Source: Buddleja alternifolia (Eukaryota > Streptophyta > Magnoliopsida > Lamiales > Scrophulariaceae). From it: a DNA stretch of 64,000 bases. Each line of letters opens with the position of its first letter. The stretch's first letter is position 1. The notes beneath the pieces were generated by a model. It was not told the origin of the DNA, did not search any database, and was given only the letters and a program-made list of their open reading frames with translations. The position numbers were made by a program, and so were the translations under genes. Of this stretch, positions 1 through 11,907 are shown one piece after another. The stretch lies in contig CM033394.1 of the NCBI GenBank assembly GCA_019426215.1, positions 37,198,423 to 37,262,422 of the forward strand. Direction: 5' to 3'.

Positions 1-1360
1 CGAAAGGGTATCGTCAAAGAGAAGGAATTGACTATCAAGAAACCTTTTCACTCGTGGGTATGATAAAGTCCATACGAATTCTGTTGTCCATAGCTGCATA
101 CTTAGATTATGAGATATGGCAAATGGATGTCAGCCTTTCTAAATGGATTCCTCGAGGAGGATATCTATATGGAACAGCCAAAGGGTTTTGTGTTCGAGTC
201 TGATATCCATAAAGTATGTAAACTTGAGAGGTCCATTTAAGGTCTCAAGCAAGCATCTAGAAGCTGGAATCTCCATTTTGATGAAGAAGTTAAGGGATAT
301 GGCTTCATCAAGAACGAAGATGAACCATGTGTCTACAAGAAGACTAGTGGGAGCAAACTCTCATTCTTAGTACTATATGTGGATGATATTCTACTTATAG
401 GAAATGACGTAGTAATGCTCACCACTGTCGAGAAATGGCTTTCAAGTACGTTTTCCATGAAAGACTTGGGAGAAGCCACATACATTCTAGGAATTCGTAT
501 CTACAGAGATAGAACGAATAGAATGAAAGGCCTCTCTCAAGCCCTTTACTTAGAAAAGGTCCTAAAGAGGTTTAGGATGGACAAATCTAAGAAAGAGTTT
601 CTTCCCATGAAGCATGGAGTACACTTATCCAAGTCTATGTGTCCTCAAAGTGAGGAAGATAGACAAGAGATGAGTAATGTACCCTATGCTTCTGCAGTTG
701 GTAGCCTGATGTATGCAATGTTGTGTACTAGACCCGACATTGCCTATGTTGTGAGCGTGGTGAGTCGATTTCAGGCAAACCCGGGAAAACAACATTGGAT
801 AGTTGTGAAGAATATCTTAAAGTATCTGGAAAGAACTAAGGAAATGATTCTCATCTATGGAGGTGGAGACCTAAAGATGGAAGGTTATTCTGATTCAGAC
901 TTTCAGTCTGATGTTGATGACCGAAAATCCACTTCAAGGTTTGTTTTTACTCTCAATGGTGGAGCGGTGTCTTGGAAGAGCTCCAAGCAAAGCACAACCG
1001 CTGATTCCACCACTGAAGCAGAGTATGTAGTAGCCTCAGAGGCAGTGAAAGAATCTGTTTCGATGAGGAAGTTTCTTGGAGAACTTGGAACGGTCTTAAT
1101 GCTCAGCTCCCGTTGCCACTTTATTGTGATAACAATGGAGCGATAGCGCAAGCCAAGGAACTGAGGTCTCATAACAAGTCCAAACATATTGAGAGAAGAT
1201 TTCACATCATCAGGGAGATCGTTGGCAGAGGAGAGATAGCAGTGCAGAAAATAGCCTCAGCTGACAATATAGCTGACCCGTTCACCAAACCACTACCTCA
1301 GGCTGTTTTGGACCGACACCTGGAAAGGATGGGTATTAGATACCACAATGAGTGGCATTG
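1..1360 (+). pseudogene. Ty1/copia pol fragment: reverse transcriptase and RNase H, decayed
   Basis: The window opens inside the reverse transcriptase of a Ty1/copia polyprotein (motifs KGYRQREGIDY near base 3 and EIWQMDV near 112). A few bases are missing just after QMDV, shifting the frame. Translation resumes with a GFLEEDIYMEQPKGF-type stretch, an in-frame TAA at 238-240 where the family has YGLK, and the catalytic YVDD motif at about 370-385. RNase H follows (LMYAMLCTRPDIAYVVS, then SWKSSKQ and AEYV), with another frameshift near 1100. It ends with YCDNNGAIAQAK, ADPFTKPLPQ and a stop at 1359-1361. This enzyme normally copies element RNA into DNA in virus-like particles. It is a close relative of the minus-strand copia element at 11534-46307. 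The 5' part lies outside the window. Confidence 0.93.
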
Positions 1361-1361
1361 A

Positions 1362-1376
1362 GTGCAAGTGGGAGAT
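1362..1376 (+). other. Polypurine tract, copia element at left edge
   Basis: The purine-rich stretch GTGCAAGTGGGAGAT lies between the RNase H stop and the TGTTAGGATT start of the LTR. It is the usual plus-strand DNA priming site. The same stretch occurs in inverse orientation at 18568-18585 beside the 3' LTR of the minus-strand relative. Confidence 0.8.
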
Positions 1377-3146
1377 TGTTAGGATTATGCCCTCAGATGT
1401 CATAAAGGATAGAATGTATAGGGCATATATCTTGTATTGAACTTAAACTCTTCTTAAATAAAAGACATTATTGAGTTTTCACTTAATTCTTATCTGCATC
1501 TATAAGTTGTGTAAAACGTTTTATCCATGTTTTCAGTGCAATCCCTCTACTTCCTATGGGATAAGAAGATTGACACTAGAGAGATTGATCTTGATTACTA
1601 AAATAAGGTCGCAAGTAATATGAAGTCTTTAATGGACAAATAAAGACTTCGAATACTTGTACAATCTTAGCTCCGACATGGGAGTGCTTGTCTGGTAACA
1701 TGGGATGATAGGAGATTAAGATTGTAGACACATCAGTGGAACTGATATGTTCGAACACGAATAGCATCGATTCTGTCACATGGGTTTTCACTCTTGACTG
1801 TCAATGACGGAACTGATTATGTGTAATAGGTATATGTGAACCTTTGACCTGAAGTATCAGGCTGAAGATGCACTTGTGACGTCAAGTCTTTCACTAGAGT
1901 AGTTAGACCCAATTCACCCTTTGGTGGGGTCAATCTCGAAATGCGGACTTCATGGGCAAGTGGTAATCTTAGCAGATATCTAATATGGGATTTGTTCTCT
2001 CATAAGTGAATGAGTATGTACCCTATGTAATTATAGATAAATAGAGATCAAAATCTTTAGCCAAAGCAAACGAGACGATTGTGCTTGGCACTAAATCGGT
2101 CTCAATAATCTCGTATTTATTATGATTTATACATATGGTCAAGTCGAGTGAGTTTGACATAACCATGACTCTCACTTGACCGGGACGTGAACAAAGGGTT
2201 TATATATATACGGTATTTACTATTAGAAGGTTTCGGAATGATCCTATCATTCGTTTTCGTTTGGGTTACGAAGTGGGCCACGTGACTGGCTAGGTGTTAC
2301 CCACTTCCTTTGGTATCCTCTCATTGCCAAACGAAACAAACCTAAAGAGTCGCGCTAAAGGAGTGACAAAGAAAAATGAAGAAAAAGGAATTTCTATTAT
2401 TTCTTCTGGGAGTTTTAATTTATTGGATAAATTAAATAATTAATTATTCATTAGATGAAATAATTAATTATAATGATAAGATTAATTATTAATTAATTTT
2501 CTTGTGAAATATATTAATGAATTAATTTGTCTAATTAATTTGGATATTTAATTTATTTATTTATTTATTTATTGGATATAATAAATTATTAATTGAAATA
2601 AAAAATTAATTAAACAAAACAAATCCCGGGGCTAAATAAGGAGTCCAATTGGACGCCTATGAGGCCTCAAAGTGGTGTCTTTGAGAGGCCACATATTAGG
2701 GCTCTTTTGTTTTGACTTGTTCAATAAGTCATGAGGTATATAAGGACACTTTGACTTAGAACAAGGAGAATACACAACTCTCATAACTCTCAAAAGAAAG
2801 AAAAATATTTCTTCCCTCCTCTATACCTAGCCGTCGACGATAGAGAAAGAAGAAAGGGGATTTTTTGTTTGTTGATCTGTGTGTGACGATTTAGAAACGA
2901 CGTATTTTCGTTGTTCGGATCAAGTTCAAGTTTGAAGAATCAAACCAAAGGATTGAAGATTTGGAAGCTTCAATATTTCGAGTTTGGAAAAGAAGAAGTT
3001 TTTCTCCATCATCATATTCATATTAATGAGTAAGTTTTATTCGTTATACACTTTTAGATTCAATTATGCGAATTAGAGTACCAATTGGGTTTTCGTTTTT
3101 AATTTTTGAAATCCCTTCCGCTGCGTTTATGCTTTTTCGAACGACA
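1377..3146 (+). repeat. 3' LTR of the left-edge copia element, about 1.77 kb
   Basis: It starts with TGTTAGGATTATGCCCTC directly after the polypurine tract. The right end is placed at ...CGAACGACA by position relative to the CGCTGCG motif, which lies about 28 bases from the end in the related LTRs at 11534 and 38278. An alternative end is ...CCATGACA at 3180. The length agrees with the about 1.77 kb of the 11534-18567 LTR once insertions are removed. It holds a block near 1890-1960 (CACTAGAGTAGTTAGACCC, then TTTGGTGGGGTC) that recurs in the other copia LTRs of this window, and a very AT-rich TTAATT-type stretch at 2400-2620. No flanking duplication can be tested because the 5' end is absent. 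Confidence 0.85.
2737..2744 (+). promoter_or_regulatory. Putative LTR TATA box
   Basis: TATATAAG lies in the right part of the LTR, followed by a C/A-rich stretch (ACACAACTCTCATAACTCTC) typical of a transcription start. This is inferred from position only. Confidence 0.4.
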
Positions 3147-3328
3147 CCCAAAAAATTTGGATGTTCAGATTTCCATGACAAAAGAAATTAGATTATATTG
3201 TTATATAGGTAATCATCCATTGACGTTTTACTCCATGAAGAATTTGAAACTAGGAATGAATTACTTTTCTCAAGAGTAGTGGCCAATATTAGGTTATAAA
3301 ATAATCATGATAACAATAAAAAGGGAAA
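3147..3328. other. Short AT-rich spacer, no gene seen
   Basis: DNA between the LTR and the first foldback element. No open frame, repeat or RNA gene is recognisable. Confidence 0.6.
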
Positions 3329-3656
3329 AGTGCAAATTTAGTCCTATAGTATAGGTCCCCCTTGCACTTTTAATTTCTATATCTACAAACTTAGCACATT
3401 TAGTCTCACAGAATGTATTTTATTGCATTATTAGTCCTAACCCTTAAAACATAGACGGAACCGTTAATTTGGTCACGTGCATGAGACACGGGATCCGTAA
3501 TGAACTTAATGACACTTGCATTCCATGCACGTAATTTTCTCCATTTTTTAACGGATGGGATCAAAGTTACAAATTATTGCTATGAGACTAATTTTGTAAG
3601 TTGAAAATACTGAGATTAAAATTGCAACTGGCTCAATCTTATGGGACTAAAATATT
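3329..3656. mobile_element. Degenerate foldback element (MITE-like)
   Basis: The left arm (AAATTTAGTCCTATAG, then TTGCACTTTTAATTTC) matches the reverse complement of the right arm (ATTTTAGTCCCATAAG, then TTGCAATTTTAATCTC), with further matches toward a centre holding CACGTGCATG and CATGCACGT. It has no coding capacity. The arms are diverged and I could not fix a target duplication, so the ends are approximate. Confidence 0.6.
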
Positions 3657-3779
3657 GAAGATCCTTTGGGTGGTAGAATTAATTGGTTCGATGATAATTG
3701 GAATTTTTATATTGGGATTGATATTCACACTCCTCCTTTTGATAATCACATTCCACTTAACTTTATATTTTTATTTTTT

Positions 3780-4336
3780 ACCAGTATACCCTTTTATTTA
3801 CTAAACAATCCTTGACTAATTTATTTGATGGACAAATAAGTCTTTCTATTATTATTTGGAATTCTAATATTTAAAAAAGTGAACGACTGTTTTGTTAAAC
3901 TAATAAAAAAATAGAAAATATTATAAATTTAATTAAAACAATTTAACAACTTGAAGACGGCACCATCCAAGCCGTTTTCAATACTTTCTTTTTGTTATTT
4001 TTATTTGTTTTGGAAAATTCATGAAAATGGTGTTGTTTTCATGAATTTTATATTTGTATTGTAAATAAGATTGTGTTGTTTTTAACAAATTCTGAAAAAA
4101 TAAAATTCATGAAAAAAGCGCCTCTTTCAAGAGATGAAAACGGCTTTGGTGCTATCGTCTTCAAGTTGTTAAAAACTTTAAATTTGTATATTTTAAATAC
4201 TTTTCTTTAATATTATTTTAAATAAAAAGCTATTCACACTTTTAATACCAGAATTCCAAATAATGATGGAAAAGTTATTTGTCCATCCAATAAATTAAGT
4301 CAAATATTATTTAATTAATAAAAGGGTATTCTAGTT
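3780..4336. mobile_element. Foldback/TIR element, about 0.56 kb, long inverted repeats
   Basis: The left arm begins ACCAGTATACCCTTTTATT; the reverse complement of the right end reads ACTAGAATACCCTTTTATT. The match continues through GATGGACAAATAA, ATTATTTGGAATTCT and an inner AACAACTTGAAGACG...GCCGTTTTCA segment, so each arm is about 190 bases around a short AT-rich loop. It has no coding capacity, consistent with a non-autonomous DNA transposon. No clean target duplication was found. Confidence 0.78.
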
Positions 4337-4602
4337 TCGATTTGGACTTAGAAACTCCACTGCGCGATCGAATAACAATCTTTATTTACCAAACACATTT
4401 TGGAAATGGAAGCACACTCTACTTTAAAATGTATTCGGCCTCGTAAAGTTCTCAGACTAGATGATTTAAATGCCTACTTTTCTGTTACTTATTTGTCTAC
4501 GTACCACTTTAAGGCTTCTATCTTAAAATTGTATTTTAGCTCGTATTTATAAAACACGTATATAATAAATATATATAATTTATATGGAGTTTACGTTTGA
4601 AA

Positions 4603-5157
4603 AGGGTAAAATACAGTTTACTACCCTGAACTACGTTATTTGTATCAAACACCCCACTAAATTAAATTTTGTACAATTTATCCCCTCAACTATGCAAAGT
4701 ATTATTTACGCCCTTTCTTATCCTGCAATTGCCTTTATTACCCTTAAACCATTTTATTTTGTATTCTCTTTTCTACTTTTTTTTTTCAATTTTCTTTTTC
4801 TCTTTATTCAACTTTTTTGTTTTGATTTTAATTTTATTTCTTTTAAATCCTTATTAAAAATCTACATATGCTCAAACATAATACACATTGCAATATATAG
4901 TTTCACAATATTAAATCATTGAAGAATAAAATTAGTAACCCAAACCCTCAAATTGGTTAAAGAATAAAAGAAAAATACAATTTGTGAAAACATAAAGAAC
5001 AAAAACTTAATGGTAATAATGACAATTCCATGATAAAGAAAGGGGGTAATTGTTACTTTGCACAGTTGAGGGGGGTAAATGGTACAAAATTTAGTATAGG
5101 CCAGGATGTGTTTGATATAAATGACATAGTTCGGGGTAGTAAAATGTATTTTCCCCT
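4603..5157. mobile_element. Foldback/TIR element (MITE), 555 bp
   Basis: The left end AGGGTAAAATACAGTTTACT pairs with the right end, whose reverse complement is AGGGGAAAATACATTTTACT. The match extends about 110 bases through ACCCCGAACTA, TATCAAACAC, AAATTTTGTAC and CCCTCAACTxTGCAAAGTA. The interior is pyrimidine-rich low-complexity DNA; the reading frames there are accidental. No target duplication could be assigned. Confidence 0.8.
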
Positions 5158-6625
5158 AAACTTGTAAACACGGAAGCATAATAGAAAAGGCCAGGTAAAA
5201 TAAGATTTGCAATTAAAGGACTATTCTATTAACAAAACTGTGTAAACTATTTTTTTTATAATATTCCATAAACTAAGAGGACGAACTTGTGACAATTTGT
5301 GTATTGGGAAATTTCGGGATTAAAACAATATATATTTCATACTTAATATAGGCAATCATATAGGAGAAATAGTTTTTTTTTTATAAGAGTATAGGAGAAA
5401 TGGTTAACCACATTAACAACCCAAAATGTAATAGTATCCCAGTAGACAGTCTGGATGCGTTATTTTAAAATAACACTTCATCTTTTAATCCGTTTCATGT
5501 GAACATGATGACATTTGTATATTATCTTACCAAAAAAAAAAAAGACATGTATATTATGTATTTTTAAAACGGTGAAACACAAAAGAATACATCACTCATT
5601 GAAAACTTAAAAGAAAAAAGAAAAACTGCTTATATGGATGTTAACTAGACTTAGCAAAGACTTATGATAGTGGTCATTTATTTTATCAAAATCAGAGATG
5701 GGGCCAAGGGGCTCGTGGTAGCTCCAGCCTCCCTCAATTTTGAAATATTAAAAGATTTATGCTATAATTTTGTGATATTCAAAATCCCCCTCCCTCCTCC
5801 AAAGTATATAAATCTTAATTTTTACATCCTTTTTTGTATTCCCCTGAGCCAAAAATCCTAACTCTATTCCTGATCAAAATTTAATTTGCCTTCTAGCGGC
5901 ATAATTACTTGTATGTCTGTTGGTGTGAATGTTTTCATCCTTGATTAAAATGAATTCCTAGAGATCCAACCATTAACATAAATAGGAGTAACATAATATT
6001 GTTCCATTTACAAGGATGGGAATAAGGCTTTTTATTATCAAAAATGGACAATGTAAAAACAAGTCGCATCCCCTGTTTCTTTTTCTTACACTGTCATCAA
6101 TTTGATAGGTCATCCTCGAAAGAAAGACAAAAAACTTTTGAAAAGTGGCAACCACGACTAGAGATTCAACAAGGTGATTCATTACCGTCCTGTCTCGCTA
6201 TAAGAAATTTGATTTTTGTGCATGCCAACTAGTTATGTTGAAAAGTTTCTTTGTTATGGTCAAAATTGATTAATCACGACTTTAGCTTTTGTATCTGTAA
6301 ACATGGCCAAAACATTGCTCACGCCTTATAGTCATTATCAATATTTGTTCATTGCGAAAACCATGGTTTTCAGCAATTGTTAAAAAGTAATAGATTAACA
6401 TTATTTTTTCATGGCAAATAGAGTTAAAAATAGTTAGTATTCTTTTCCAGGGTGACTGATGTCATCGTGGCTATATGAAACTTCTACCAGGGCCAAATTA
6501 GACGCGGCTTTAAATGGTTATAGGCCACGACTTTAAAGCATGACGTATATTTTCATTGACAATACTTAATTTTCTTGTGTTATCTGTTTATTTTATATTT
6601 AGAGGTTCCAAACTAAAATTCAAAA
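5158..6625. other. Gene-free AT-rich intergenic DNA
   Basis: No coding region, RNA gene or structured repeat is recognised. Only short poly-A/poly-T runs and accidental reading frames occur. Confidence 0.6.
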
Positions 6626-6631
6626 CTTCAT

Positions 6632-6875
6632 TTATAATCGCTCAAAGTCATTATTTGATGCCATCAAACCTTGATAGTTGATATTAGTGGTAATTTGAGT
6701 CTGTAAAGTATCAATGGTAGTTGCCATATTTTCTGGGCGTTGGAGCATTAACATCTGATCATCCTTGTAATGAGATGGAAAGGCCTGAAAATCTTCCACC
6801 AAAGCTGCTATGGTTCCTCCATCGAAAGTTTGCTTGCGAGTCATTGGACGACAGCACCAAATGTTACGATTGAAT
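6632..6875 (-). other. Possible relic of a retroelement 5' internal region
   Basis: On the minus strand a 70-codon frame starting TRKQTFDGGTIAALVEDF follows directly after TGGTGCTGTCGTCC, which resembles the TGGCGCCGTCG-type primer-binding sites of some plant gypsy elements. To its right lies a possible LTR end (CGTAACA). Only this fragment remains, so the assignment is an inference. It could equally be unrelated unique sequence. Confidence 0.25.
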
Positions 6876-7411
6876 TTATTTTCAATTCGAGTGGAAGGTT
6901 TGATTTCAGAAATAATAGAGTAAGAGACGAGAAAATTCTGAAAACTACTAAGCGTTTAATTGGATGGTAGATCCGATAATAATTTTTTTCACAACAAAAG
7001 TGAGAAAAAATATTTTTAGGCATAAGAAATGTGATGTTAAAAGTGTGATTCTATGAGTTTTTTTAAGAAACAGATATGTAATGATTATGGTTGATGTAAC
7101 ATATTTTTGTTATTAGAATTTTGCTTGAATTGATATTTAGATATAATTTTTCCGTAAACCTTTCTTAGTCAAACTTATCGATTTAGACATAAAAAAATAG
7201 AACAAAATGGATCTTATTTTGCAAGTTTCGATTTTTTGCATTAGAATATGTAATTAATTTGACTGTCATGTTGAGGGATAGCTCGAAAAAACCTTTTTAA
7301 TCGATGGGTAAATTGTCAAATTTTGAATAGTAAAAATCTAGTTTTTCTCTTTTTTGCAAGAATTTCTTCAAATCAACTAGAATTTTGAGATTTTAAAAAA
7401 AATCTGATCAT

Positions 7412-7645
7412 ATGCCAACCAACATTTTTTAAAGAAAAATATATTTTCATAGTAGAGGTGGTCATCCAGTTATGATCTAACTTCTTTGACTTTTTCTATT
7501 CCATTTCCACCTTTTAATTACAAATATGATAGTAGAGGTGGCCAATCAAACACATTTTTAAGAGAAAAATCTCAGAAAAAATCTTTTCATAATAGAGATG
7601 GTCATCCAATTATGATCTAACTACTTTCTATTCCGTACTTCCACT
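7412..7645. repeat. Imperfect direct duplication of about 100 bp
   Basis: Unit 1 (about 7412-7511) and unit 2 (about 7540-7645) share the order GCCAAxCAAxCA, TTTTTAAxGAAAAAT, TTTTCATAxTAGAGxTGG, TCATCCAxTTATGATCTAAC, TTTCTATTCC and TTCCAC. The function is unknown. Confidence 0.7.
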
Positions 7646-8490
7646 ATGATATCTTATATTAAAGGGCCACTATCCCAAAAGAAACTGAAATAAACTACCC
7701 ACTAAGCAATTATAAATTAACTAATAGATAACAATAATGAAAACGAACGTGAAGAATAACTGAGAAATAAAGCCCAAGTAAGTAATTAAACTTCAAAGTG
7801 GAAATTGACTAAAGAATTTAAAATACTTTTCTTCCGGAATTTGGTCCAGATGTATATCAAAGAAAAAACTCTCTTACATTCCATACCAGTTTACTGTAAA
7901 TGTCGGGCTGCCAAATGTTCTAGCTTTGGAGATATTAGAGATCTTTGATATTTTAGATAGCATAAGTCTGAAGTGTTTGGAGAGGCAAAACATATAATCG
8001 CAAATTTTCATAGAGTTAGTTTTTGAACCCAAGATAAAATACCGGTGCATTTAAAACTCCATAGATACTTGGATTTGTGCTTATGAAAAGTGTAAAGAGG
8101 AATGTAAAAATATTAGGCAGAGAGTAGATAAAAAACGCACCGATTGAGAGGCGAAGATTCTTTTAAACAGAGGCACGATTTGGTTTAGGAGTTATTAATT
8201 AGCGATTTTTAGATTTTTGAATAAAGAGGTTTGGACCGTTATTTCACTTGGCTGAAAAACTATATGATAGTTGACAAATGGCCAAACTTTAATATTCAAT
8301 TAAATAAACTTCACGGATTCATGGAAGGAGCCAGGATTCAGAGGGTGGGGGGGGGGGGGGCGAATGTAAAAATTTGAGAAAACCTTAATATTTTTAGATT
8401 TTGAGGGGGGCGAAATGTGAAAAATTAAAATTTTATAGAGCAAATTTTTATTTTTTTCAAAATTGAGGGAGCGGTGGCCCCCACTAGATT
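7646..8490. other. Gene-free intergenic DNA with a 14-base poly-G run
   Basis: No gene is seen. A run of 14 G at 8347-8360 and a second G-rich patch at 8404-8410 lie just before the copia LTR. Confidence 0.55.
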
Positions 8491-8737
8491 ATGGACATTC
8501 AAGCGGAAGTGTTATAAATATATGATATTATGTGGATGTCCATATAATTTCAAGACCTTTCATCTCTATGACTTCTCACTTCTCAACATCAGTATAATTC
8601 ATTGTAATTTATATTCTAATCAGCCTTTGAGATTCTTATTTTGTGCCTATAAATAGGTTATGCCATTGTATAGTAGAGACACACAAAAATCAATAAAAGA
8701 ATTCTTTACTTTATAATATTTGTGGTTATTTCATAAG
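8491..8737 (+). repeat. 5' LTR region of the oldest copia element
   Basis: It matches 48913-49191 over its whole length (TTATGGACATxCAAGCG, TGTTATAAATATATGATATT, ATGTGGATGTCCATA, TCAATAAAAGAATTCT, ATTTGTGGTTATTTCATAAG). The true LTR start is probably TGTTATAAATA at 8510. The about 20 bases before it also match the sequence in front of the right-hand copy, leaving the boundary ambiguous. A TATAAATAG box lies at about 8649, and AATAAA at about 8693 could serve polyadenylation. It is a short LTR of about 230-250 bp. Confidence 0.8.
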
Positions 8738-8740
8738 ACG

Positions 8741-8752
8741 TTATCAGCACGA
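8741..8752 (+). other. Putative primer-binding site
   Basis: TTATCAGCACGA lies three bases after the LTR end, the usual position of the minus-strand primer site. The cognate tRNA was not determined. Confidence 0.5.
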
Positions 8753-8843
8753 TCCATCTCAAGTTGTTAGCATTTTGATTCGAGGAATTGTGATAGCGAG
8801 TAGGTGGGATTTTTAGTGATTATCAAAACAACGAAGCATTATA

Positions 8844-9901
8844 ATGACGAATCTTGCAAAACTTGACTTTGTGGCTCTTGACATTAGTGGGAAGAATGAT
8901 TTATCTAGGGTATTAGATGCAAAAATTCATTTAGATGCAAATGGTCTTGGATACACAATCAAAAAAGGAAATAAAGCATCTAATCAAGAAAAGGCCAAAG
9001 CTATGATTTTTCTTCATCGCCAACTTTATGAAGGCTAAAAAGTGAGTATCTTACTATAAAAGATCCACTTTTGCTTTGGCATAATTTGAAAGAAAGGCAT
9101 GACCATCAGAAAACTGTTATTCTTCCAAAAGCTCGTTATGATTGGATGCATTTACGATTGCAAGATTTCAAAACAGTAAGTGAGTATAACTCTACAATGT
9201 TTAGAATCAGTTCTCAATTGAAATTGTGTGGAGAAAAAATCAGTGATGAGGATATGTTAGAAAAAACATTCTCCATTTTTCATGCATCCAATGTACTCCT
9301 GAAGCAGCAATATCGTGAAAAAGGTTTTAAGAAATATTCTGAACTGATTTCTTGCCTACTTGTGGCTGAACAAAACAATGAGCTTTTGATGAAAAATCAT
9401 GAGTCCCGTTCAACTGGTTTTGCTTCATTCCCTGAAGTGAATGTAACAAGCCATAACCATTTTAATAATGAACCAAATCGTGGTCGTGGTCCTGGCCATG
9501 GTAGAGACCGTGGTATTGGACATGGACGTGGACGTGGTCATGGATATGGTCATGGAAATCGTGGTTGTTATTCAAAGTACACATCTTTCCACCAGAAGTG
9601 GAAAAATAATGAAGAGAAAATTGAAGGTAGCCAAAATAGAAAATTTGTAGAAAATTTATGGTATCGTTGTGGTGGTAAAGGTCATTTGTCTCGTACTTAT
9701 CGAACACCAAAGCATCTTGCTTACCTTTATCAAGACTCGTTAAAAGGTAAAGGAAAGAAGATAGAAAAAAATTTTGCTTTTGAGGATGGCGATTCTGATC
9801 ATTGCCATTTTGATGACACTCATTTAGATGTTGCTGATTTCTTTGTTGATCCTGATGGAAAAACTAATCACTTGATTGGAGATGGGAGTGTTCAAAACTA
9901 A
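8844..9901 (+). pseudogene. Copia gag of the oldest element, frameshifted
   Basis: Nucleocapsid/capsid precursor of the plus-strand copia element. The start ATG at 8844 opens MTNLAKLDFVALDISGKND. After 64 codons a frameshift near 9038-9045 separates it from the rest, which runs to 9901. The middle part (PKARYDWMHLRLQDF, SELISCLLVAEQNNELL) is the capsid region. A glycine/histidine/arginine-rich RGRGxGHGR stretch precedes the zinc knuckle. The knuckle is damaged: in WYRCGGKGHLSRTY only the second cysteine and the histidine of CX2CX4HX4C remain. Capsid proteins of such elements package the RNA in cytoplasmic particles; this copy should not function. Confidence 0.88.
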
Positions 9902-10059
9902 GTTTGTTAAGTTTTAATTCTAGTAGTTTATAAATAAATATTTAAGCATGTTGTTTTCTTTTTAAGATCAATAAATGAATTTATTCGTAAGATTGTCTTT
10001 TCACATATTAAATAATATTGTTTGGTATTGAATTATTTCTTTTTATGTTTCAATAAAGA

Positions 10060-11528
10060 ATGAGTATTTACTCGATCAGCAGCAACATCAATAATGAAGA
10101 TATATGTCTCGCTGATAGTGCCACAACTCACACCATCCTCAAGAATAAAAAATACTTCTATTATTTAATAATGCAAGAAGTCAATGTTAGTACTATATCG
10201 GGTAGTACAAAGTTAATTGAAGGCTTCGGCAGAGCTAATATATTATTATTCGGAGGAACACAATTTTATATTAATGAAGCATTATATTCTACCAAGTCTT
10301 AAAGAAATTTACTAAGCTTCAATGATATCCGCCGAAATGGATATCATATTGAGACAACAAGTGAAGGCAATACTGAGTATCTTTACATCACTAATACAAT
10401 GGTAACAAATGTATATTGAAAAAGTTGCTTGCATTTTCCTTCGGTTTGTACTACATGCATATATCTACTATTGAAACACATGTTATCATAAACCAGAAGT
10501 TTGCTAATCAAAATAATTTTGTTGTTTGGTATGATCGGTTAGGCCATCCCGAATCAATTATGATACGAAAGATAATTGAGAATTCATGTGATCATCCATT
10601 GAAGAGCCAGCAGATTCTTCAATCGAATAATTTCTCATGTGCTGCGTGTGCACTAGGAAGGTTAATTATTCGACCATCAACAACAAAAGTAGGAAGTGAA
10701 TTTCTTAAATTTTTGAAACGTATTCAAGGCGATATTTGTGGACCAATACACCCGTCGTGTGGTCCATTTAGATATTGTATGGTTTTAATTTATGCATCAA
10801 CAAGATGGTCACATGTATCTTTGTTATCAATTTGCAACCTGACATTTGCGAGATTGCTTGCTCAATTGATTAGACTATGAGCACATTTTCCTGATTATCC
10901 AATTAAGAAGATACGCCTTGATAATGAAGGAGAATTTACTTCCAAAACATTTAATGACTATTATATGTCTATTGGAATTGATGTTGAACATCCTTTAGCA
11001 TATGTTCATACACAAAATGGTCTAACAGAATCATCTATTAAGCGTCTGTAATTAATTGCAAGACCTTTAATTATGCGCTCAAGATTTTCTATTTTTTGTT
11101 GGGCACATTCTATTTTGCATGCAGAAGCGCTTAGTCGCATAAGGCCAACAAGTTATTATAAGTTTTTCCCATTAAACTTGGTTTTTGGCTAGGAACCAAA
11201 TATTTTCCATCTAAGAATTTTTGGATATGCGGTATATGTTCCAATTGCTCCACCACAACGCACTAAGATGGGTCCTCAAAGGAATTTGGGAATATATGTT
11301 GGATTCGAGTCTCCATCTATAATAAAGTATCTCGAGCCGTTAAATGGAGATTTATTCATGGATCGGTTGCTGATTGTCATTTTGATGAATCAGATTTCCC
11401 AACATTAGGGGGAGAAAATAAGCAGCTGGTAAAGAAAATTAATTGAAATGAATTATCTTCATCTCATTTTGATTCTTGAACAAAACAAAGTGAACTGGAA
11501 GTTCAAAAGATAATTCACTTGCAAGGTT
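10060..11528 (+). pseudogene. Copia protease and integrase of the oldest element, broken by insertion
   Basis: The protease starts near DICLADSATTHTIL (active-site aspartate then SA). The integrase follows from about 10416: the HHCC domain has lost its first histidine (WYDRLGHP), while CAACALGR is present. The catalytic core has IQGDICGP, then DNEGEFTSK and NGLTESSIKRL, but TGA and TAA stops interrupt it at about 10878 and 11048. The region after the core (RIFGYAVYVPIAPPQRTK, near 11210-11280) is still readable. The frame is cut at 11528 by the target duplication CAACT and the minus-strand element. It resumes at 46308, where CAACT is followed by the sequence of the next domain (LPDAFSDLKKVTKTH). 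This continuity shows that the two halves were one gene. Confidence 0.88.
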
Positions 11529-11907
11529 CAACTTGTTGTGAATCATTTATTCATACGCAGCGAAAATGATAAAAACAAATTAGGATTCACAATTGGATCA
11601 CTTTTGGATTTTAATAATTTTTTCATGTAAATTTTGAAAATTAAGCATGAACATGAAATCTAATTTCATCCTTTTTACTAACCTTTTGATTTCGATGAAA
11701 GTCTTGATCTTCCGGATAGCAGCAATTCAAAACTCCTGCCTCTAGATATCACACTGGAATGCGCTTCAAAGACAAATCCTCCACCTTTAGACCACTATGG
11801 CCGATTGCTTCTACAGGGGGGAAAGAAAATCTTTCTCTTCTTTCTTTGTTGTCAAGTCTAATTGTGAGAGTTAGGTTTTGACTGAACCAGTGTTAGGTAT
11901 TTATAAG

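Noticed and set aside
143..370. 75-codon frame at the left edge taken as a gene
   Set aside because: The real reverse transcriptase is in another frame here (LEEDIYMEQPKGF, YVDD). This frame exists only because of the small deletion upstream.
4584..4922. 112-codon phenylalanine/leucine-rich frame
   Set aside because: It is the T-rich interior of a foldback element and only looks like a membrane protein.
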